The notes: generated by a model from the letters alone, not told the origin. Numbered from the stretch's first letter, positions 37,244 to 48,031 are shown. The stretch: 64,000 bases of DNA from Escherichia sp. E4742 (GCF_005843885.1 NZ_CP040443.1:3410001-3474000); one strand, 5' to 3'. A program made the numbers and translations.

Positions 37244-38191
37244 TTAATGGGCGGATTCCGCGTGGCTCATGTCCATGCCTTCCATACCTTCGTGTGCGCT
37301 GTGCTCACCTTCTGGCTGGGTCATGTCCATGCTCTTACCGTGAGCCATAAACTTGTTAATCACATCGGCAAACAAATCTGGTTTCACGTTGGAGAAATAT
37401 TCCACCTGGTTGTATTCGCTAGGCGCGGCCAGTTTTTCGAAAGCAGCCATGTCAGACATGGTGTTCGGCGACTGTTTGGCTTTTGCGACCCATTGGTCGA
37501 ATTCGGCGCGATCCGGCGTTGCGATAGCTTTGAACTTCATGCCTGAGAAGCCCGGGCCGCTGTAGCTGGCGGAGATACCGTCATAAGTACCGGGTTCGTT
37601 GGCGATCAGATGCAGGCGAGTCTGCATACCGGCCATGGCATAAATCTGGCTACCCAGACGCGGAATGAAGAAGGAGTTCATCACGGAGTTGGAGGTCACT
37701 TTGAAGTACACCGGAGTGTTCGCCGGGAAAGCGATTTCATTCACGGTAGCAATTCCCTGTTCCGGGTAGATGAAGAACCATTTCCAGTCCATGGAAACCA
37801 CTTCGATGGTAATGGGCTTCTCGTCGTGCGCCAGCGGCTTGCTAGGCTCAAGAGCGTGAGTGGTTTTCCAGGTCAGTACCGCAAGGAAGATGATGATTAA
37901 GATAGGTACCGTCCAGACCACAGCTTCCACTTTATTGGAGTGTGACCAGTTCGGGCTGTACTTAGCATCTTTATTGCTCGCACGGTACTTCCAGGCGAAA
38001 CCAACAGCCATCAAGATTGCGGGAATAACGACAATCAACATCAGGCCAAATGCCGTCAGTATCAGTGAACGTTGCTCCAGACCAATCTGTCCTTTGGGAT
38101 CTAACAGCGCAGAATTACAACCACTGAGCAATACAGTGCCTGCAAATAATGACAACCATCCCAAACTTTTATTGTATTTCCTGAGTCTCAT
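37244..38191 (-). CDS. cyoA: CyoA, cytochrome bo3 ubiquinol oxidase subunit II
   Basis: Lipoprotein subunit with two membrane helices and a periplasmic cupredoxin-like domain that has lost the CuA ligands. It has 315 residues. The signal ends in LSGC (about Cys25). The C-terminal tail is rich in Met, His and acidic residues (EGEHSAHEGMEGMDMSHAESAH region). First gene of cyoABCDE, 21 bp before cyoB. Confidence 0.98.
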   Translation of the reverse strand: MRLRKYNKSLGWLSLFAGTVLLSGCNSALLDPKGQIGLEQRSLILTAFGLMLIVVIPAILMAVGFAWKYRASNKDAKYSPNWSHSNKVEAVVWTVPILIIIFLAVLTWKTTHALEPSKPLAHDEKPITIEVVSMDWKWFFIYPEQGIATVNEIAFPANTPVYFKVTSNSVMNSFFIPRLGSQIYAMAGMQTRLHLIANEPGTYDGISASYSGPGFSGMKFKAIATPDRAEFDQWVAKAKQSPNTMSDMAAFEKLAAPSEYNQVEYFSNVKPDLFADVINKFMAHGKSMDMTQPEGEHSAHEGMEGMDMSHAESAH

Positions 38192-38651
38192 TTAACGACC
38201 TCAATTCCACGGGATCTGGTGGCGTTTAAAGTGTGTGGGCATTTTACGGGAAGGTTACATTACTGTAAACATGATTAAATTCCTGTTACTTGGATTTGGC
38301 TGTCAGGTCACATATGTTGCAAAACATATCAGGTTGGTTTTAAGAAGCTGTTGCAAAAGGGCGTTATAACGAAAGGGGCGCGCGGAAAGGGGGTAGTAGG
38401 GCAATTGGTATAACCAATCTTAAAATAAAACAATTATTTAACAAATAATTATCATTGAGGTGACAACTCAGGTGAGGGGAAATAAAGTGTCATTAGCTGA
38501 ATCGTGTAAGAAAAATAGAATCTATAAATGACGTCAATAATTTTAGAAATCTAAGCCGCACAAAAGAACAAATATTATTAAGCGATGCTGATGTTTATTT
38601 AGCCGTAATAATTACGCCGGGTGATTACTACAGCTAAATAATATTCACAGA
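38192..38651. other. cyoA-ampG intergenic control region
   Basis: 460 bp without a gene, holding the cyo promoter region (minus strand) and the end of the yajG-ampG transcript. Contents I can point to: a perfect inverted repeat ATATGTT-GCAA-AACATAT at 38312-38329, a PdhR-type palindrome at 38404-38418, and AT-rich AAATAATTATCATTG near 38443-38457 that partly matches a Fur box (about 11 of 19). ArcA, Fur, PdhR and Fnr control of cyo is known in E. coli; I could not place an unambiguous -35/-10 pair. Confidence 0.6.
38404..38418. promoter_or_regulatory. PdhR-type operator upstream of cyoA
   Basis: Perfect palindrome ATTGGT-ATA-ACCAAT, identical to the core PdhR consensus ATTGGTNNNACCAAT. PdhR, the pyruvate-sensing repressor of pdhR-aceEF-lpd, is known to repress cyoABCDE as well as ndh. 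Confidence 0.85.
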
Positions 38652-40127
38652 TTACGTCAGATGTGTTTTTCGTAGCGCCAGATAATCCAGCAAACCACCA
38701 AGCACGACTCCGCCCAGGGCGACTAAAACGCCGACTTCCAGCAGAGCAGGCAGGAAAGAGAAGTGGGTCAAATCCAGCGAGTCCATCGTCAATAGCAGTA
38801 ACCACACGGCTAACAGACAGACGCCCGTTGCCAGCGTCGACATGGCAAAGGCATAACCTGCCGGATACCCGGTACGAGGGATAAAGTCGTTATTGACCCA
38901 TGTGTACTCCAGCGTGCGGCGGCAAACCAGCAGCAAAATAAGTCCAGGTACGGCGGCGGCAACAGAGAACAGATAGAACGTCGGCCAGCCGTGAGCTTCA
39001 ACAAACCAACCTGCTACAGGTCCTACATAAACCCGTCCTACAGCAGAAAGCGCCGAGAGCAGGGCGAACTGGGTAGCGGAAAATGACTTATTACACAGGG
39101 TCATTAATAGCGCCACAAATGCTGATGTTCCCATCCCGCCACACAGATTTTCGAAAAAGACAGCCGCGCCCATGCTGTAGAGATGCTTATCAGTCACGGA
39201 AAGTAGCCAGTAACCGGCGTTGGACGCACCTTGTAAAAGGCCGAAAATCATGAGCGCACGGAACAATGACAGGCGCTGCATCAAAATTCCGCCGAACAAT
39301 GCGCCGACGATGGTCGCCAGTAGACCGAGCGTTTTGTTAACTACACCCACTTCGCCGGCATCAAATCCGACGCCGCGAATCAAAAACGTGGTTGTCAGGC
39401 TCATGGCGAAAGCATCGCCCAGTTTGTACAGTACGATTAAAAGCAGAATCAGCCATGCGTTATTGCGGCCAAAGAAATCACGCAATGGTGCTACAACGGC
39501 TCGTTCCAGCGTTTTGGGTACAGGAATGGTGTCGGTTGGTTCTGGTGCAAGCAGTGTCGCGATAATACAGGGGATCAGCAGCGCCGCCATCAACCAGTAC
39601 ATGCCTTGCCAGCCCAGCCATTTATCCGCCAGCCATAAAGCCAGGCCGCCGGATACCAGCATCCCCAGGCGATACCCCAGCACGCTGATTGCCGCACCTG
39701 CGCCGCGTTCTTCCGCTGGAAGCACATCCGTTTTCCAGGCATCAAAGACGATATCCTGGGAGGCGGAGCAAAAAGCGATCACCACCGCCAGAGCTGCCAT
39801 CCAGCGTAATTGGGTGCCAGGTTCGAGAAAACCCATCGCCGCAATGGACAGTAACAATAGAGTTTGTGTAGCGAGCAGCCAACCGCGTCGACGTCCGAGG
39901 AACGGAGGGGTGTAGCGGTCCATCAGCGGGGACCAGAGAAATTTAAATACATAAGCCTGACCTACCAGAGAGAAGAAACCGATGGTTTTAAGATCGATAT
40001 TCTCAACGGTCATCCACGCCTGTAACGTGCCTGATGTCAGGGCTAGCGGTAGCCCGGATGCAAAACCCAGGATCAGCAAAATGGCTGAACGCGGCTGTTG
40101 GAAAATACGTAAATATTGACTGGACAT
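38652..40127 (-). CDS. ampG: AmpG, anhydromuropeptide permease
   Basis: Inner-membrane MFS transporter that imports GlcNAc-anhydroMurNAc peptides during cell-wall recycling and so feeds AmpC induction where ampR is present. It has 491 residues and about 14 membrane segments, with the characteristic LLILGFASGLPLALTSGTLQAW N-terminus. Lies 43 bp after the lipoprotein gene yajG, same strand. Confidence 0.97.
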   Translation of the reverse strand: MSSQYLRIFQQPRSAILLILGFASGLPLALTSGTLQAWMTVENIDLKTIGFFSLVGQAYVFKFLWSPLMDRYTPPFLGRRRGWLLATQTLLLLSIAAMGFLEPGTQLRWMAALAVVIAFCSASQDIVFDAWKTDVLPAEERGAGAAISVLGYRLGMLVSGGLALWLADKWLGWQGMYWLMAALLIPCIIATLLAPEPTDTIPVPKTLERAVVAPLRDFFGRNNAWLILLLIVLYKLGDAFAMSLTTTFLIRGVGFDAGEVGVVNKTLGLLATIVGALFGGILMQRLSLFRALMIFGLLQGASNAGYWLLSVTDKHLYSMGAAVFFENLCGGMGTSAFVALLMTLCNKSFSATQFALLSALSAVGRVYVGPVAGWFVEAHGWPTFYLFSVAAAVPGLILLLVCRRTLEYTWVNNDFIPRTGYPAGYAFAMSTLATGVCLLAVWLLLLTMDSLDLTHFSFLPALLEVGVLVALGGVVLGGLLDYLALRKTHLT

Positions 40128-40170
40128 GGGCGTCTACAGGCCCGGCTTGCACCGGGCCAGAGGGCAGAAA

Positions 40171-40749
40171 TTAACGCGCGTTCTGCTTGATGAATTCGTG
40201 AATGCTGGTGTCCTGAGACATGTCAGCAATGGTGTCGGTCAGCACACTGTTAACCGCATCGGCGATATTTTTGTTGGAAGCCTGAAAAGCGCCTTCAACG
40301 TTGTAGCTGGCACGATAGTTTTTGGTCATCTTGTTGCCATTCTGCGCGGTGGCGATGATGGCGATATCTGCTTTAGTGGCGATGTTGTAACGCACGTTAC
40401 CCTGGGATACGTCAGCATACAGTTGGCTAACGATGATTTGCAGATTAACCGGACCATTTGGGCCGACCATGTAACCACGCGCGGTCATTTGTTTTTCCAG
40501 CACTTCTTGCAACAGGAAACGCAAATCGCGAGAGGCGGTCAGGGTGACAATCTGATTATCGCGGGTCACTTTCGCCAGCGCCTGATCGGTACGTTGATCG
40601 GCACCATTAATGCTAACGGTGACGCCCATCAGACTTGGGTCCTGCTGTGGCAGCGTCATCGTCGGAGAAACTTCAATGGTTGTTGGCGGTTTTGCGCATC
40701 CTGCAAGCATAAACAGAGCAACTAACGGGAAGAGGATTTTTTTGAACAT
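40171..40749 (-). CDS. yajG: YajG, lipoprotein
   Basis: 192-residue lipoprotein (YajG family, function unknown) from the ATG at 40747-40749. The signal peptide ends MLAGC, with lipidated Cys18 followed by A, which suggests outer-membrane sorting. The mature part has a mixed alpha/beta character without recognised catalytic motif. Directly upstream of ampG, probably co-transcribed, and divergent from bolA; a cell-envelope role is inferred only from lipidation and neighbour. Confidence 0.93.
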   Translation of the reverse strand: MFKKILFPLVALFMLAGCAKPPTTIEVSPTMTLPQQDPSLMGVTVSINGADQRTDQALAKVTRDNQIVTLTASRDLRFLLQEVLEKQMTARGYMVGPNGPVNLQIIVSQLYADVSQGNVRYNIATKADIAIIATAQNGNKMTKNYRASYNVEGAFQASNKNIADAVNSVLTDTIADMSQDTSIHEFIKQNAR

Positions 40750-40934
40750 GTTCTGGCTCTCAGAGACTTTTAAGCGTGTTTGGTAAAGATTCCCGCCATC
40801 ATAACATCGCCAACGACGAGGGGAAGTGGGTAAGACATGTAAATTCATTATGTTGACGAAATAATCGCCTTGAGTAAAAGAAACACTGATGTGAAGCCAG
40901 TGAATCAATCTTTAAATCAGTAAACTTCATACGC

Positions 40935-40963
40935 TTGACAGAAAAAATAGGATGAAAGCTAAT
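40935..40963 (+). promoter_or_regulatory. bolA sigma-70 promoter (P2)
   Basis: Perfect -35 TTGACA (40935-40940), 17-bp spacer, -10 GCTAAT (40958-40963). Matches the distal vegetative promoter known for bolA. Confidence 0.75.
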
Positions 40964-40998
40964 TATTTGTTGTTAAGCTGTAATGGAAACGGTAAAAG

Positions 40999-41006
40999 CG
41001 GCTAGT
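40999..41006 (+). promoter_or_regulatory. bolA gearbox (RpoS) promoter -10 (P1)
   Basis: CGGCTAGT resembles the gearbox -10 consensus CGGCAAGT about 50 bp before the bolA start. bolAp1 is the classic growth-rate-inverse, sigma-S dependent promoter. Confidence 0.75.
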
Positions 41007-41053
41007 ATTTAAAGGGATGGGTGACATCTCAGCGTTGTCGGAGGAGATATTTC

Positions 41054-41371
41054 ATGATGATACGTGAGCGGATAGAAGAAAAATTAAGGACTGCGTTCCA
41101 ACCCGTATTCCTCGAAGTTGTGGATGAAAGCTATCGTCACAATGTCCCAGCCGGCTCTGAAAGCCATTTTAAAGTTGTGCTGGTCAGCGATCGTTTTATG
41201 GGTGAACGTTTTCTGAATCGTCATCGAATGATTTACAGTACTTTAGCGGAGGAACTCTCTACTACCGTTCATGCGCTGGCTCTGCATACTTACACTATTA
41301 AGGAATGGGAAGGGTTGCAGGATACCATTTTTGCCTCTCCTCCCTGTCGTGGAGCAGGAAGCATTGCGTAA
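41054..41371 (+). CDS. bolA: BolA, morphogene and transcription regulator
   Basis: Stationary-phase morphology regulator that gives round cells when overexpressed; binds DNA and pairs with monothiol glutaredoxin Grx4 through an Fe-S cluster. It has 105 residues from the ATG at 41054 (MMIRERIEEKL), preceded by GGAGGAG. The class II KH-like fold shows in HFKVVLVSDRFMGERFLNRHRMIY, where the FxGxxxxxRHR motif and a C-terminal His (ALHTYTIKEW) are conserved. Confidence 0.97.
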   Translation: MMIRERIEEKLRTAFQPVFLEVVDESYRHNVPAGSESHFKVVLVSDRFMGERFLNRHRMIYSTLAEELSTTVHALALHTYTIKEWEGLQDTIFASPPCRGAGSIA

Positions 41372-41425
41372 AAACGCATTTGCAACCGTCGGCGCTTTTC
41401 CAGTATGTTGCTAAAGATTTTATGA

Positions 41426-41452
41426 AAAACGGCCTACGGGCCGTTTTGTTTT
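41426..41452 (+). terminator. Rho-independent terminator of bolA
   Basis: Perfect 9-bp stem AAAACGGCC / GGCCGTTTT with a TACG tetraloop (41426-41447), then TTTTGTTTTG. Confidence 0.9.
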
Positions 41453-41540
41453 GTCTGGATTTTGTGCTTTTTGCCCAGCATTCAGACGAAAATTCCCCGG
41501 GAATTGTGAAAAAATACGCGGTAGTGCGCAATAACCGTTC

Positions 41541-41569
41541 TCGACTCATAAAAGTGATGTCGCTATAAT
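41541..41569 (+). promoter_or_regulatory. Candidate tig promoter
   Basis: Perfect -10 TATAAT at 41564-41569 with TCGACT (4 of 6 of TTGACA) 17 bp upstream. It lies in the bolA-tig gap (41372-41713), which otherwise holds the bolA terminator and about 140 bases of tig leader. Confidence 0.7.
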
Positions 41570-41704
41570 GCCGCGTCCATTTGAATGCTTTCGGGATGAT
41601 TCTGGTAACAGGGAATGTGATTGATTATAAGAACATCCCGGTACCGCGAAGCCAACAACCTGTGCTCGCGGGGTAAGAGTTGACCGAGCACTGTGATTTT
41701 TTGA

Positions 41705-43012
<1,308 letters not shown>

Positions 43013-43046
43013 TTTACGCAGCATAACGCGCTAAATTCGCACAAAG

Positions 43047-43079
43047 GCCCGTCACCGCCAGGTGGTGGGCTTTTTTTTG
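43047..43079 (+). terminator. Rho-independent terminator of tig
   Basis: Stem GCCCGTCACC / GGTGGTGGGC (two G-T wobbles) at 43047-43070, then eight T residues. Confidence 0.88.
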
Positions 43080-43149
43080 TCATGAATTTTGCATGGAACC
43101 GTGCGAAAACGCTCTTTCGGTGTTAGCGTAACAACAAAAGATTGTTATG

Positions 43150-43178
43150 CTTGAAATATGGTGATGCCGTACCCATAA
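43150..43178 (+). promoter_or_regulatory. Sigma-32 heat-shock promoter of clpP
   Basis: -35 CTTGAA at 43150-43155, 15-bp spacer, and ACCCATAA at 43171-43178, close to the RpoH consensus CTTGAA-N13/14-CCCCATNT. clpPX is a known RpoH operon. Confidence 0.75.
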
Positions 43179-43257
43179 CACAGGGACTAGCTGATAATCC
43201 GTCCATAAGGTTACAATCGGTACAGCAGGTTTTTTCAATTTTATCCAGGAGACGGAA

Positions 43258-43881
43258 ATGTCATACAGCGGCGAACGAGATAACTTTGCACCCCATATGG
43301 CGCTGGTGCCGATGGTCATTGAACAGACCTCACGCGGTGAGCGCTCTTTTGATATCTATTCTCGTCTACTTAAGGAACGCGTTATTTTTCTGACTGGCCA
43401 GGTTGAAGACCACATGGCTAACCTGATTGTGGCGCAGATGCTGTTCCTGGAAGCGGAAAACCCAGAAAAAGATATCTATCTGTACATTAACTCCCCAGGC
43501 GGAGTGATCACTGCCGGGATGTCTATCTATGACACCATGCAGTTTATCAAGCCTGATGTCAGCACCATCTGTATGGGCCAGGCGGCCTCGATGGGCGCAT
43601 TCCTGCTGACCGCAGGGGCAAAAGGTAAACGTTTCTGCCTGCCGAACTCGCGCGTGATGATTCACCAGCCGCTGGGCGGCTATCAGGGCCAGGCGACCGA
43701 TATCGAAATTCATGCCCGTGAGATTCTGAAAGTTAAAGGGCGCATGAATGAACTTATGGCGCTCCATACGGGTCAATCATTAGAACAGATTGAACGAGAT
43801 ACCGAGCGCGATCGCTTCCTTTCCGCCCCTGAAGCGGTGGAATACGGTCTGGTCGATTCGATTCTGACCCATCGTAATTGA
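43258..43881 (+). CDS. clpP: ClpP, ATP-dependent protease proteolytic subunit
   Basis: Serine peptidase forming a 14-mer chamber fed by ClpX or ClpA. It has 207 residues including a 14-residue propeptide (MSYSGERDNFAPHM). Catalytic triad: S111 (GQAASMGAFLL), H136 (MIHQPLGG) and a downstream aspartate (about 185, RDTERDRF region). clpX follows after 125 bp. Confidence 0.99.
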   Translation: MSYSGERDNFAPHMALVPMVIEQTSRGERSFDIYSRLLKERVIFLTGQVEDHMANLIVAQMLFLEAENPEKDIYLYINSPGGVITAGMSIYDTMQFIKPDVSTICMGQAASMGAFLLTAGAKGKRFCLPNSRVMIHQPLGGYQGQATDIEIHAREILKVKGRMNELMALHTGQSLEQIERDTERDRFLSAPEAVEYGLVDSILTHRN

Positions 43882-44006
43882 TGCCAGAGGCGCAACTGTG
43901 CCGCTATACTTATCCAGGGCGGCACAACGCTATAAGCGACTTGCGCCTGAGAATGGCATTTGCGTCGTCGTGTGCGGCACAAAGAACAAAGAAGAGGTTT
44001 TGACCC

Positions 44007-45281
44007 ATGACAGATAAACGCAAAGATGGCTCAGGCAAACTGTTGTACTGCTCTTTTTGCGGCAAAAGCCAGCATGAAGTGCGCAAGCTGATTGCCGGAC
44101 CATCCGTGTATATCTGCGACGAATGTGTTGATTTATGTAACGACATCATTCGCGAAGAGATTAAAGAAGTTGCACCGCATCGTGAACGCAGTGCGCTACC
44201 GACGCCGCATGAAATTCGCAACCATCTGGACGATTACGTAATCGGTCAGGAACAGGCGAAAAAAGTGCTGGCGGTCGCGGTATACAACCACTACAAACGT
44301 CTGCGCAATGGCGATACCAGCAATGGCGTCGAGTTGGGCAAAAGTAACATTCTACTGATCGGTCCGACCGGTTCCGGTAAAACGCTGCTGGCTGAAACGC
44401 TGGCACGCCTGCTGGATGTTCCGTTCACTATGGCCGATGCGACTACACTGACCGAAGCCGGTTATGTGGGCGAAGACGTTGAAAACATCATTCAGAAGCT
44501 GTTGCAGAAGTGCGACTACGACGTACAGAAAGCGCAGCGCGGGATTGTCTACATCGATGAAATTGACAAGATTTCACGTAAGTCTGACAACCCGTCTATT
44601 ACCCGTGACGTTTCCGGTGAAGGCGTACAGCAGGCACTGTTGAAACTGATCGAAGGTACAGTTGCTGCCGTTCCACCGCAGGGCGGGCGTAAGCATCCGC
44701 AGCAGGAGTTCTTGCAGGTAGATACCTCTAAGATCCTGTTTATCTGTGGTGGTGCGTTTGCTGGTCTGGATAAAGTGATTTCCCACCGTGTAGAAACCGG
44801 CTCCGGCATTGGTTTTGGCGCGACGGTAAAAGCGAAGTCCGACAAAGCAAGTGAAGGCGAACTGCTGGCGCAGGTAGAACCGGAAGATCTGATCAAATTT
44901 GGTCTGATCCCTGAGTTCATCGGTCGTCTGCCAGTTGTAGCAACGCTGAATGAACTGAGCGAAGAAGCCCTGATTCAGATTCTTAAAGAGCCGAAAAACG
45001 CCCTGACCAAGCAATATCAGGCGTTGTTTAATCTTGAGGGTGTTGATCTGGAGTTCCGTGACGAGGCGCTGGATGCTATCGCTAAGAAAGCGATGGCGCG
45101 TAAAACCGGTGCTCGTGGTCTGCGCTCCATCGTAGAAGCCGCACTGCTCGATACCATGTACGATCTGCCGTCCATGGAAGATGTCGAAAAAGTGGTTATT
45201 GACGAATCGGTAATTGATGGCCAGAGCAAACCGCTGCTGATTTATGGCAAGCCGGAAGCGCAACAGGCATCTGGTGAATAA
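44007..45281 (+). CDS. clpX: ClpX, AAA+ unfoldase of ClpXP
   Basis: Recognises tagged substrates (for example ssrA) and threads them into ClpP. It has 424 residues. N-terminal zinc-binding domain with C15, C18, C37 and C40; Walker A GPTGSGKT (about 119-126); Walker [11 protein letters not shown]; pore loop GYVG. Second gene of clpPX, ended by a terminator before the lon heat-shock promoter. Confidence 0.99.
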
Positions 45282-45310
45282 TTAACCATTCCCATACAGT
45301 CAGTTAACCA

Positions 45311-45343
45311 AAAAGGGGGGATTTTATCTCCCCTTTCATTTTT
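45311..45343 (+). terminator. Rho-independent terminator of clpPX
   Basis: Stem AAAGGGGGG / CTCCCCTTT with an ATTTTAT loop, followed by CATTTTTCC. Confidence 0.82.
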
Positions 45344-45357
45344 CCTCTATTCTCGAC

Positions 45358-45386
45358 GTTGAATGTGGGGGAAACATCCCCATATA
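45358..45386 (+). promoter_or_regulatory. Sigma-32 heat-shock promoter of lon
   Basis: -35 GTTGAA at 45358-45363 and an exact CCCCATAT -10 at 45378-45385, 14 bp apart, matching the RpoH consensus. The region is intact, without the IS insertion known at this point in some E. coli B-derived strains. Confidence 0.88.
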
Positions 45387-45468
45387 CTGACGTACATGTT
45401 AATAGATGGCGTGAAGCACAGTCGTGTCATCTGATTACCTGGCGGAAATTAAACTAAGAGAGAGCTCT

Positions 45469-47823
45469 ATGAATCCTGAGCGTTCTGAACGCATTGAAAT
45501 CCCCGTATTGCCGCTGCGCGATGTGGTGGTTTATCCGCACATGGTCATCCCCTTATTTGTCGGGCGGGAAAAATCTATCCGTTGTCTGGAAGCGGCGATG
45601 GACCATGATAAAAAAATTATGCTGGTCGCGCAGAAAGAAGCTTCAACGGATGAGCCGGGTGTAAACGATCTTTTCACCGTCGGGACCGTGGCCTCTATAT
45701 TGCAGATGCTGAAGCTGCCTGACGGCACCGTCAAAGTGCTGGTCGAGGGGTTACAGCGCGCGCGTATTTCTGCGCTCTCTGACAATGGCGAACACTTTTC
45801 TGCGAAGGCGGAGTATCTGGAATCGCCGACCATTGAGGAGCGGGAACAGGAAGTGCTGGTGCGTACTGCAATCAGCCAGTTCGAAGGCTACATCAAGCTG
45901 AATAAGAAAATCCCACCAGAAGTGCTGACGTCGCTTAACAGCATCGACGACCCGGCGCGTCTGGCAGATACCATTGCCGCGCATATGCCGCTGAAACTGG
46001 CTGACAAACAGTCTGTTCTTGAGATGTCCGACGTTAACGAGCGTCTGGAATATCTGATGGCGATGATGGAATCGGAAATCGATCTGCTGCAGGTTGAGAA
46101 ACGTATTCGTAACCGCGTGAAAAAGCAGATGGAGAAATCCCAGCGTGAGTACTATCTGAACGAGCAGATGAAAGCCATTCAGAAAGAACTCGGCGAAATG
46201 GACGACGCGCCGGACGAAAACGAAGCCCTGAAGCGCAAAATCGACGCGGCGAAAATGCCGAAAGAGGCAAAAGAAAAAGCGGAAGCAGAACTGCAGAAGC
46301 TGAAAATGATGTCTCCGATGTCGGCAGAAGCAACCGTGGTGCGTGGTTATATCGACTGGATGGTACAGGTGCCGTGGAATGCGCGTAGCAAGGTCAAAAA
46401 AGACCTGCGTCAGGCGCAAGAAATCCTCGATACCGATCATTATGGTCTGGAGCGCGTGAAAGATCGTATCCTTGAGTACCTCGCGGTTCAAAGCCGTGTA
46501 AACAAAATCAAGGGGCCGATCCTCTGCCTGGTAGGGCCGCCGGGGGTAGGTAAAACGTCCCTGGGTCAGTCCATCGCCAAAGCCACAGGACGTAAATATG
46601 TCCGTATGGCACTGGGCGGCGTGCGTGATGAAGCGGAAATCCGCGGTCACCGCCGTACTTACATCGGTTCTATGCCGGGTAAATTGATCCAGAAAATGGC
46701 GAAAGTGGGCGTGAAAAACCCGCTGTTCCTGCTCGATGAGATCGACAAAATGTCTTCTGACATGCGTGGCGATCCGGCTTCTGCACTGCTTGAAGTGTTG
46801 GATCCAGAGCAGAACGTGGCGTTCAGCGACCATTACCTGGAAGTGGATTACGACCTGAGTGACGTGATGTTTGTCGCGACGTCGAACTCCATGAACATTC
46901 CGGCACCGCTGCTGGATCGTATGGAAGTAATTCGCCTCTCCGGTTATACCGAAGATGAAAAACTGAACATCGCCAAACGTCACTTGCTGCCGAAGCAGAT
47001 TGAACGTAATGCGCTGAAAAAAGGTGAGCTGACCGTCGACGATAGCGCCATTATCGGCATTATTCGTTACTACACCCGTGAGGCAGGCGTGCGTGGTCTG
47101 GAGCGTGAAATCTCCAAACTGTGCCGTAAAGCGGTTAAGCAGTTACTTCTCGATAAGTCATTAAAACATATCGAAATTAACGGTGATAACCTGCATGACT
47201 ACCTCGGCGTACAACGTTTCGACTATGGTCGCGCGGATAACGAAAACCGCGTCGGTCAGGTAACGGGTCTGGCGTGGACAGAAGTCGGCGGCGACTTGCT
47301 GACCATCGAAACCGCATGTGTTCCGGGGAAAGGCAAACTCACTTATACCGGTTCGCTGGGCGAAGTGATGCAAGAGTCCATTCAGGCAGCGTTAACGGTG
47401 GTTCGTGCGCGTGCGGAAAAACTGGGGATCAATCCAGATTTTTACGAAAAACGCGACATCCACGTGCACGTACCGGAAGGTGCGACGCCGAAAGATGGTC
47501 CGAGCGCTGGTATTGCCATGTGCACTGCGCTGGTTTCTTGCCTGACCGGTAACCCGGTTCGCGCCGATGTAGCGATGACGGGCGAGATAACCTTGCGTGG
47601 CCAAGTGTTACCAATCGGCGGTTTGAAAGAAAAACTGCTGGCGGCGCATCGTGGTGGAATTAAAACTGTGTTAATTCCGCACGAAAATAAACGCGATCTG
47701 GAAGAGATTCCAGACAATGTTATTGCCGATCTGGACATTCATCCGGTGAAACGCATTGAGGAAGTTCTGACTCTCGCGTTGCAAAATGAGCCGTCTGGCA
47801 TGCAGGTTGTAACCGCAAAATAG
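45469..47823 (+). CDS. lon: Lon, ATP-dependent protease La
   Basis: AAA+ serine protease that degrades misfolded proteins and regulators such as SulA and RcsA. It has 784 residues from the ATG at 45469 (MNPERSERIEIPVLPLRDVV), preceded by AAGAGAGAGC; an in-frame GTG at 45424 would add 15 codons and is not used in the known protein. N-terminal LON domain, coiled coil (about 190-300), Walker A GPPGVGKT near 356, Walker B FLLDEIDKM, and the protease domain with catalytic serine in PKDGPSAG (about 679) and lysine in GGLKEKLLAAHR (about 722). Confidence 0.99.
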   Translation: MNPERSERIEIPVLPLRDVVVYPHMVIPLFVGREKSIRCLEAAMDHDKKIMLVAQKEASTDEPGVNDLFTVGTVASILQMLKLPDGTVKVLVEGLQRARISALSDNGEHFSAKAEYLESPTIEEREQEVLVRTAISQFEGYIKLNKKIPPEVLTSLNSIDDPARLADTIAAHMPLKLADKQSVLEMSDVNERLEYLMAMMESEIDLLQVEKRIRNRVKKQMEKSQREYYLNEQMKAIQKELGEMDDAPDENEALKRKIDAAKMPKEAKEKAEAELQKLKMMSPMSAEATVVRGYIDWMVQVPWNARSKVKKDLRQAQEILDTDHYGLERVKDRILEYLAVQSRVNKIKGPILCLVGPPGVGKTSLGQSIAKATGRKYVRMALGGVRDEAEIRGHRRTYIGSMPGKLIQKMAKVGVKNPLFLLDEIDKMSSDMRGDPASALLEVLDPEQNVAFSDHYLEVDYDLSDVMFVATSNSMNIPAPLLDRMEVIRLSGYTEDEKLNIAKRHLLPKQIERNALKKGELTVDDSAIIGIIRYYTREAGVRGLEREISKLCRKAVKQLLLDKSLKHIEINGDNLHDYLGVQRFDYGRADNENRVGQVTGLAWTEVGGDLLTIETACVPGKGKLTYTGSLGEVMQESIQAALTVVRARAEKLGINPDFYEKRDIHVHVPEGATPKDGPSAGIAMCTALVSCLTGNPVRADVAMTGEITLRGQVLPIGGLKEKLLAAHRGGIKTVLIPHENKRDLEEIPDNVIADLDIHPVKRIEEVLTLALQNEPSGMQVVTAK

Positions 47824-47850
47824 TGACCTCGCGCAAAATGCACTAATAAA

Positions 47851-47893
47851 AAAAGGGCTGGCAGGTAAATTCGGACTTGCCAGCCTTTTTTTG
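47851..47893 (+). terminator. Rho-independent terminator of lon
   Basis: Stem GGCTGGCAGGT / ACTTGCCAGCC (one G-T wobble) with flanking A/T pairs and an 8-base loop, then seven T residues. Confidence 0.93.
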
Positions 47894-48031
47894 TCTCGTT
47901 AAGTTAGAGGGCGGATTAGGCTTGCCCTTATTAAGGGGTGTTGTAAGGGGATGGCTGGCCTGATATAACTGCTGCGCGTTCGCACCTTGAAGGATTCAAG
48001 TGCGAGATAAATTATAAAGAGGAAGAGAAGA

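Noticed and set aside
45751..46983. 410-codon open frame antisense to lon
   Set aside because: Shadow frame; composition (Phe, His, Arg rich) and absence of a ribosome-binding site argue against coding.
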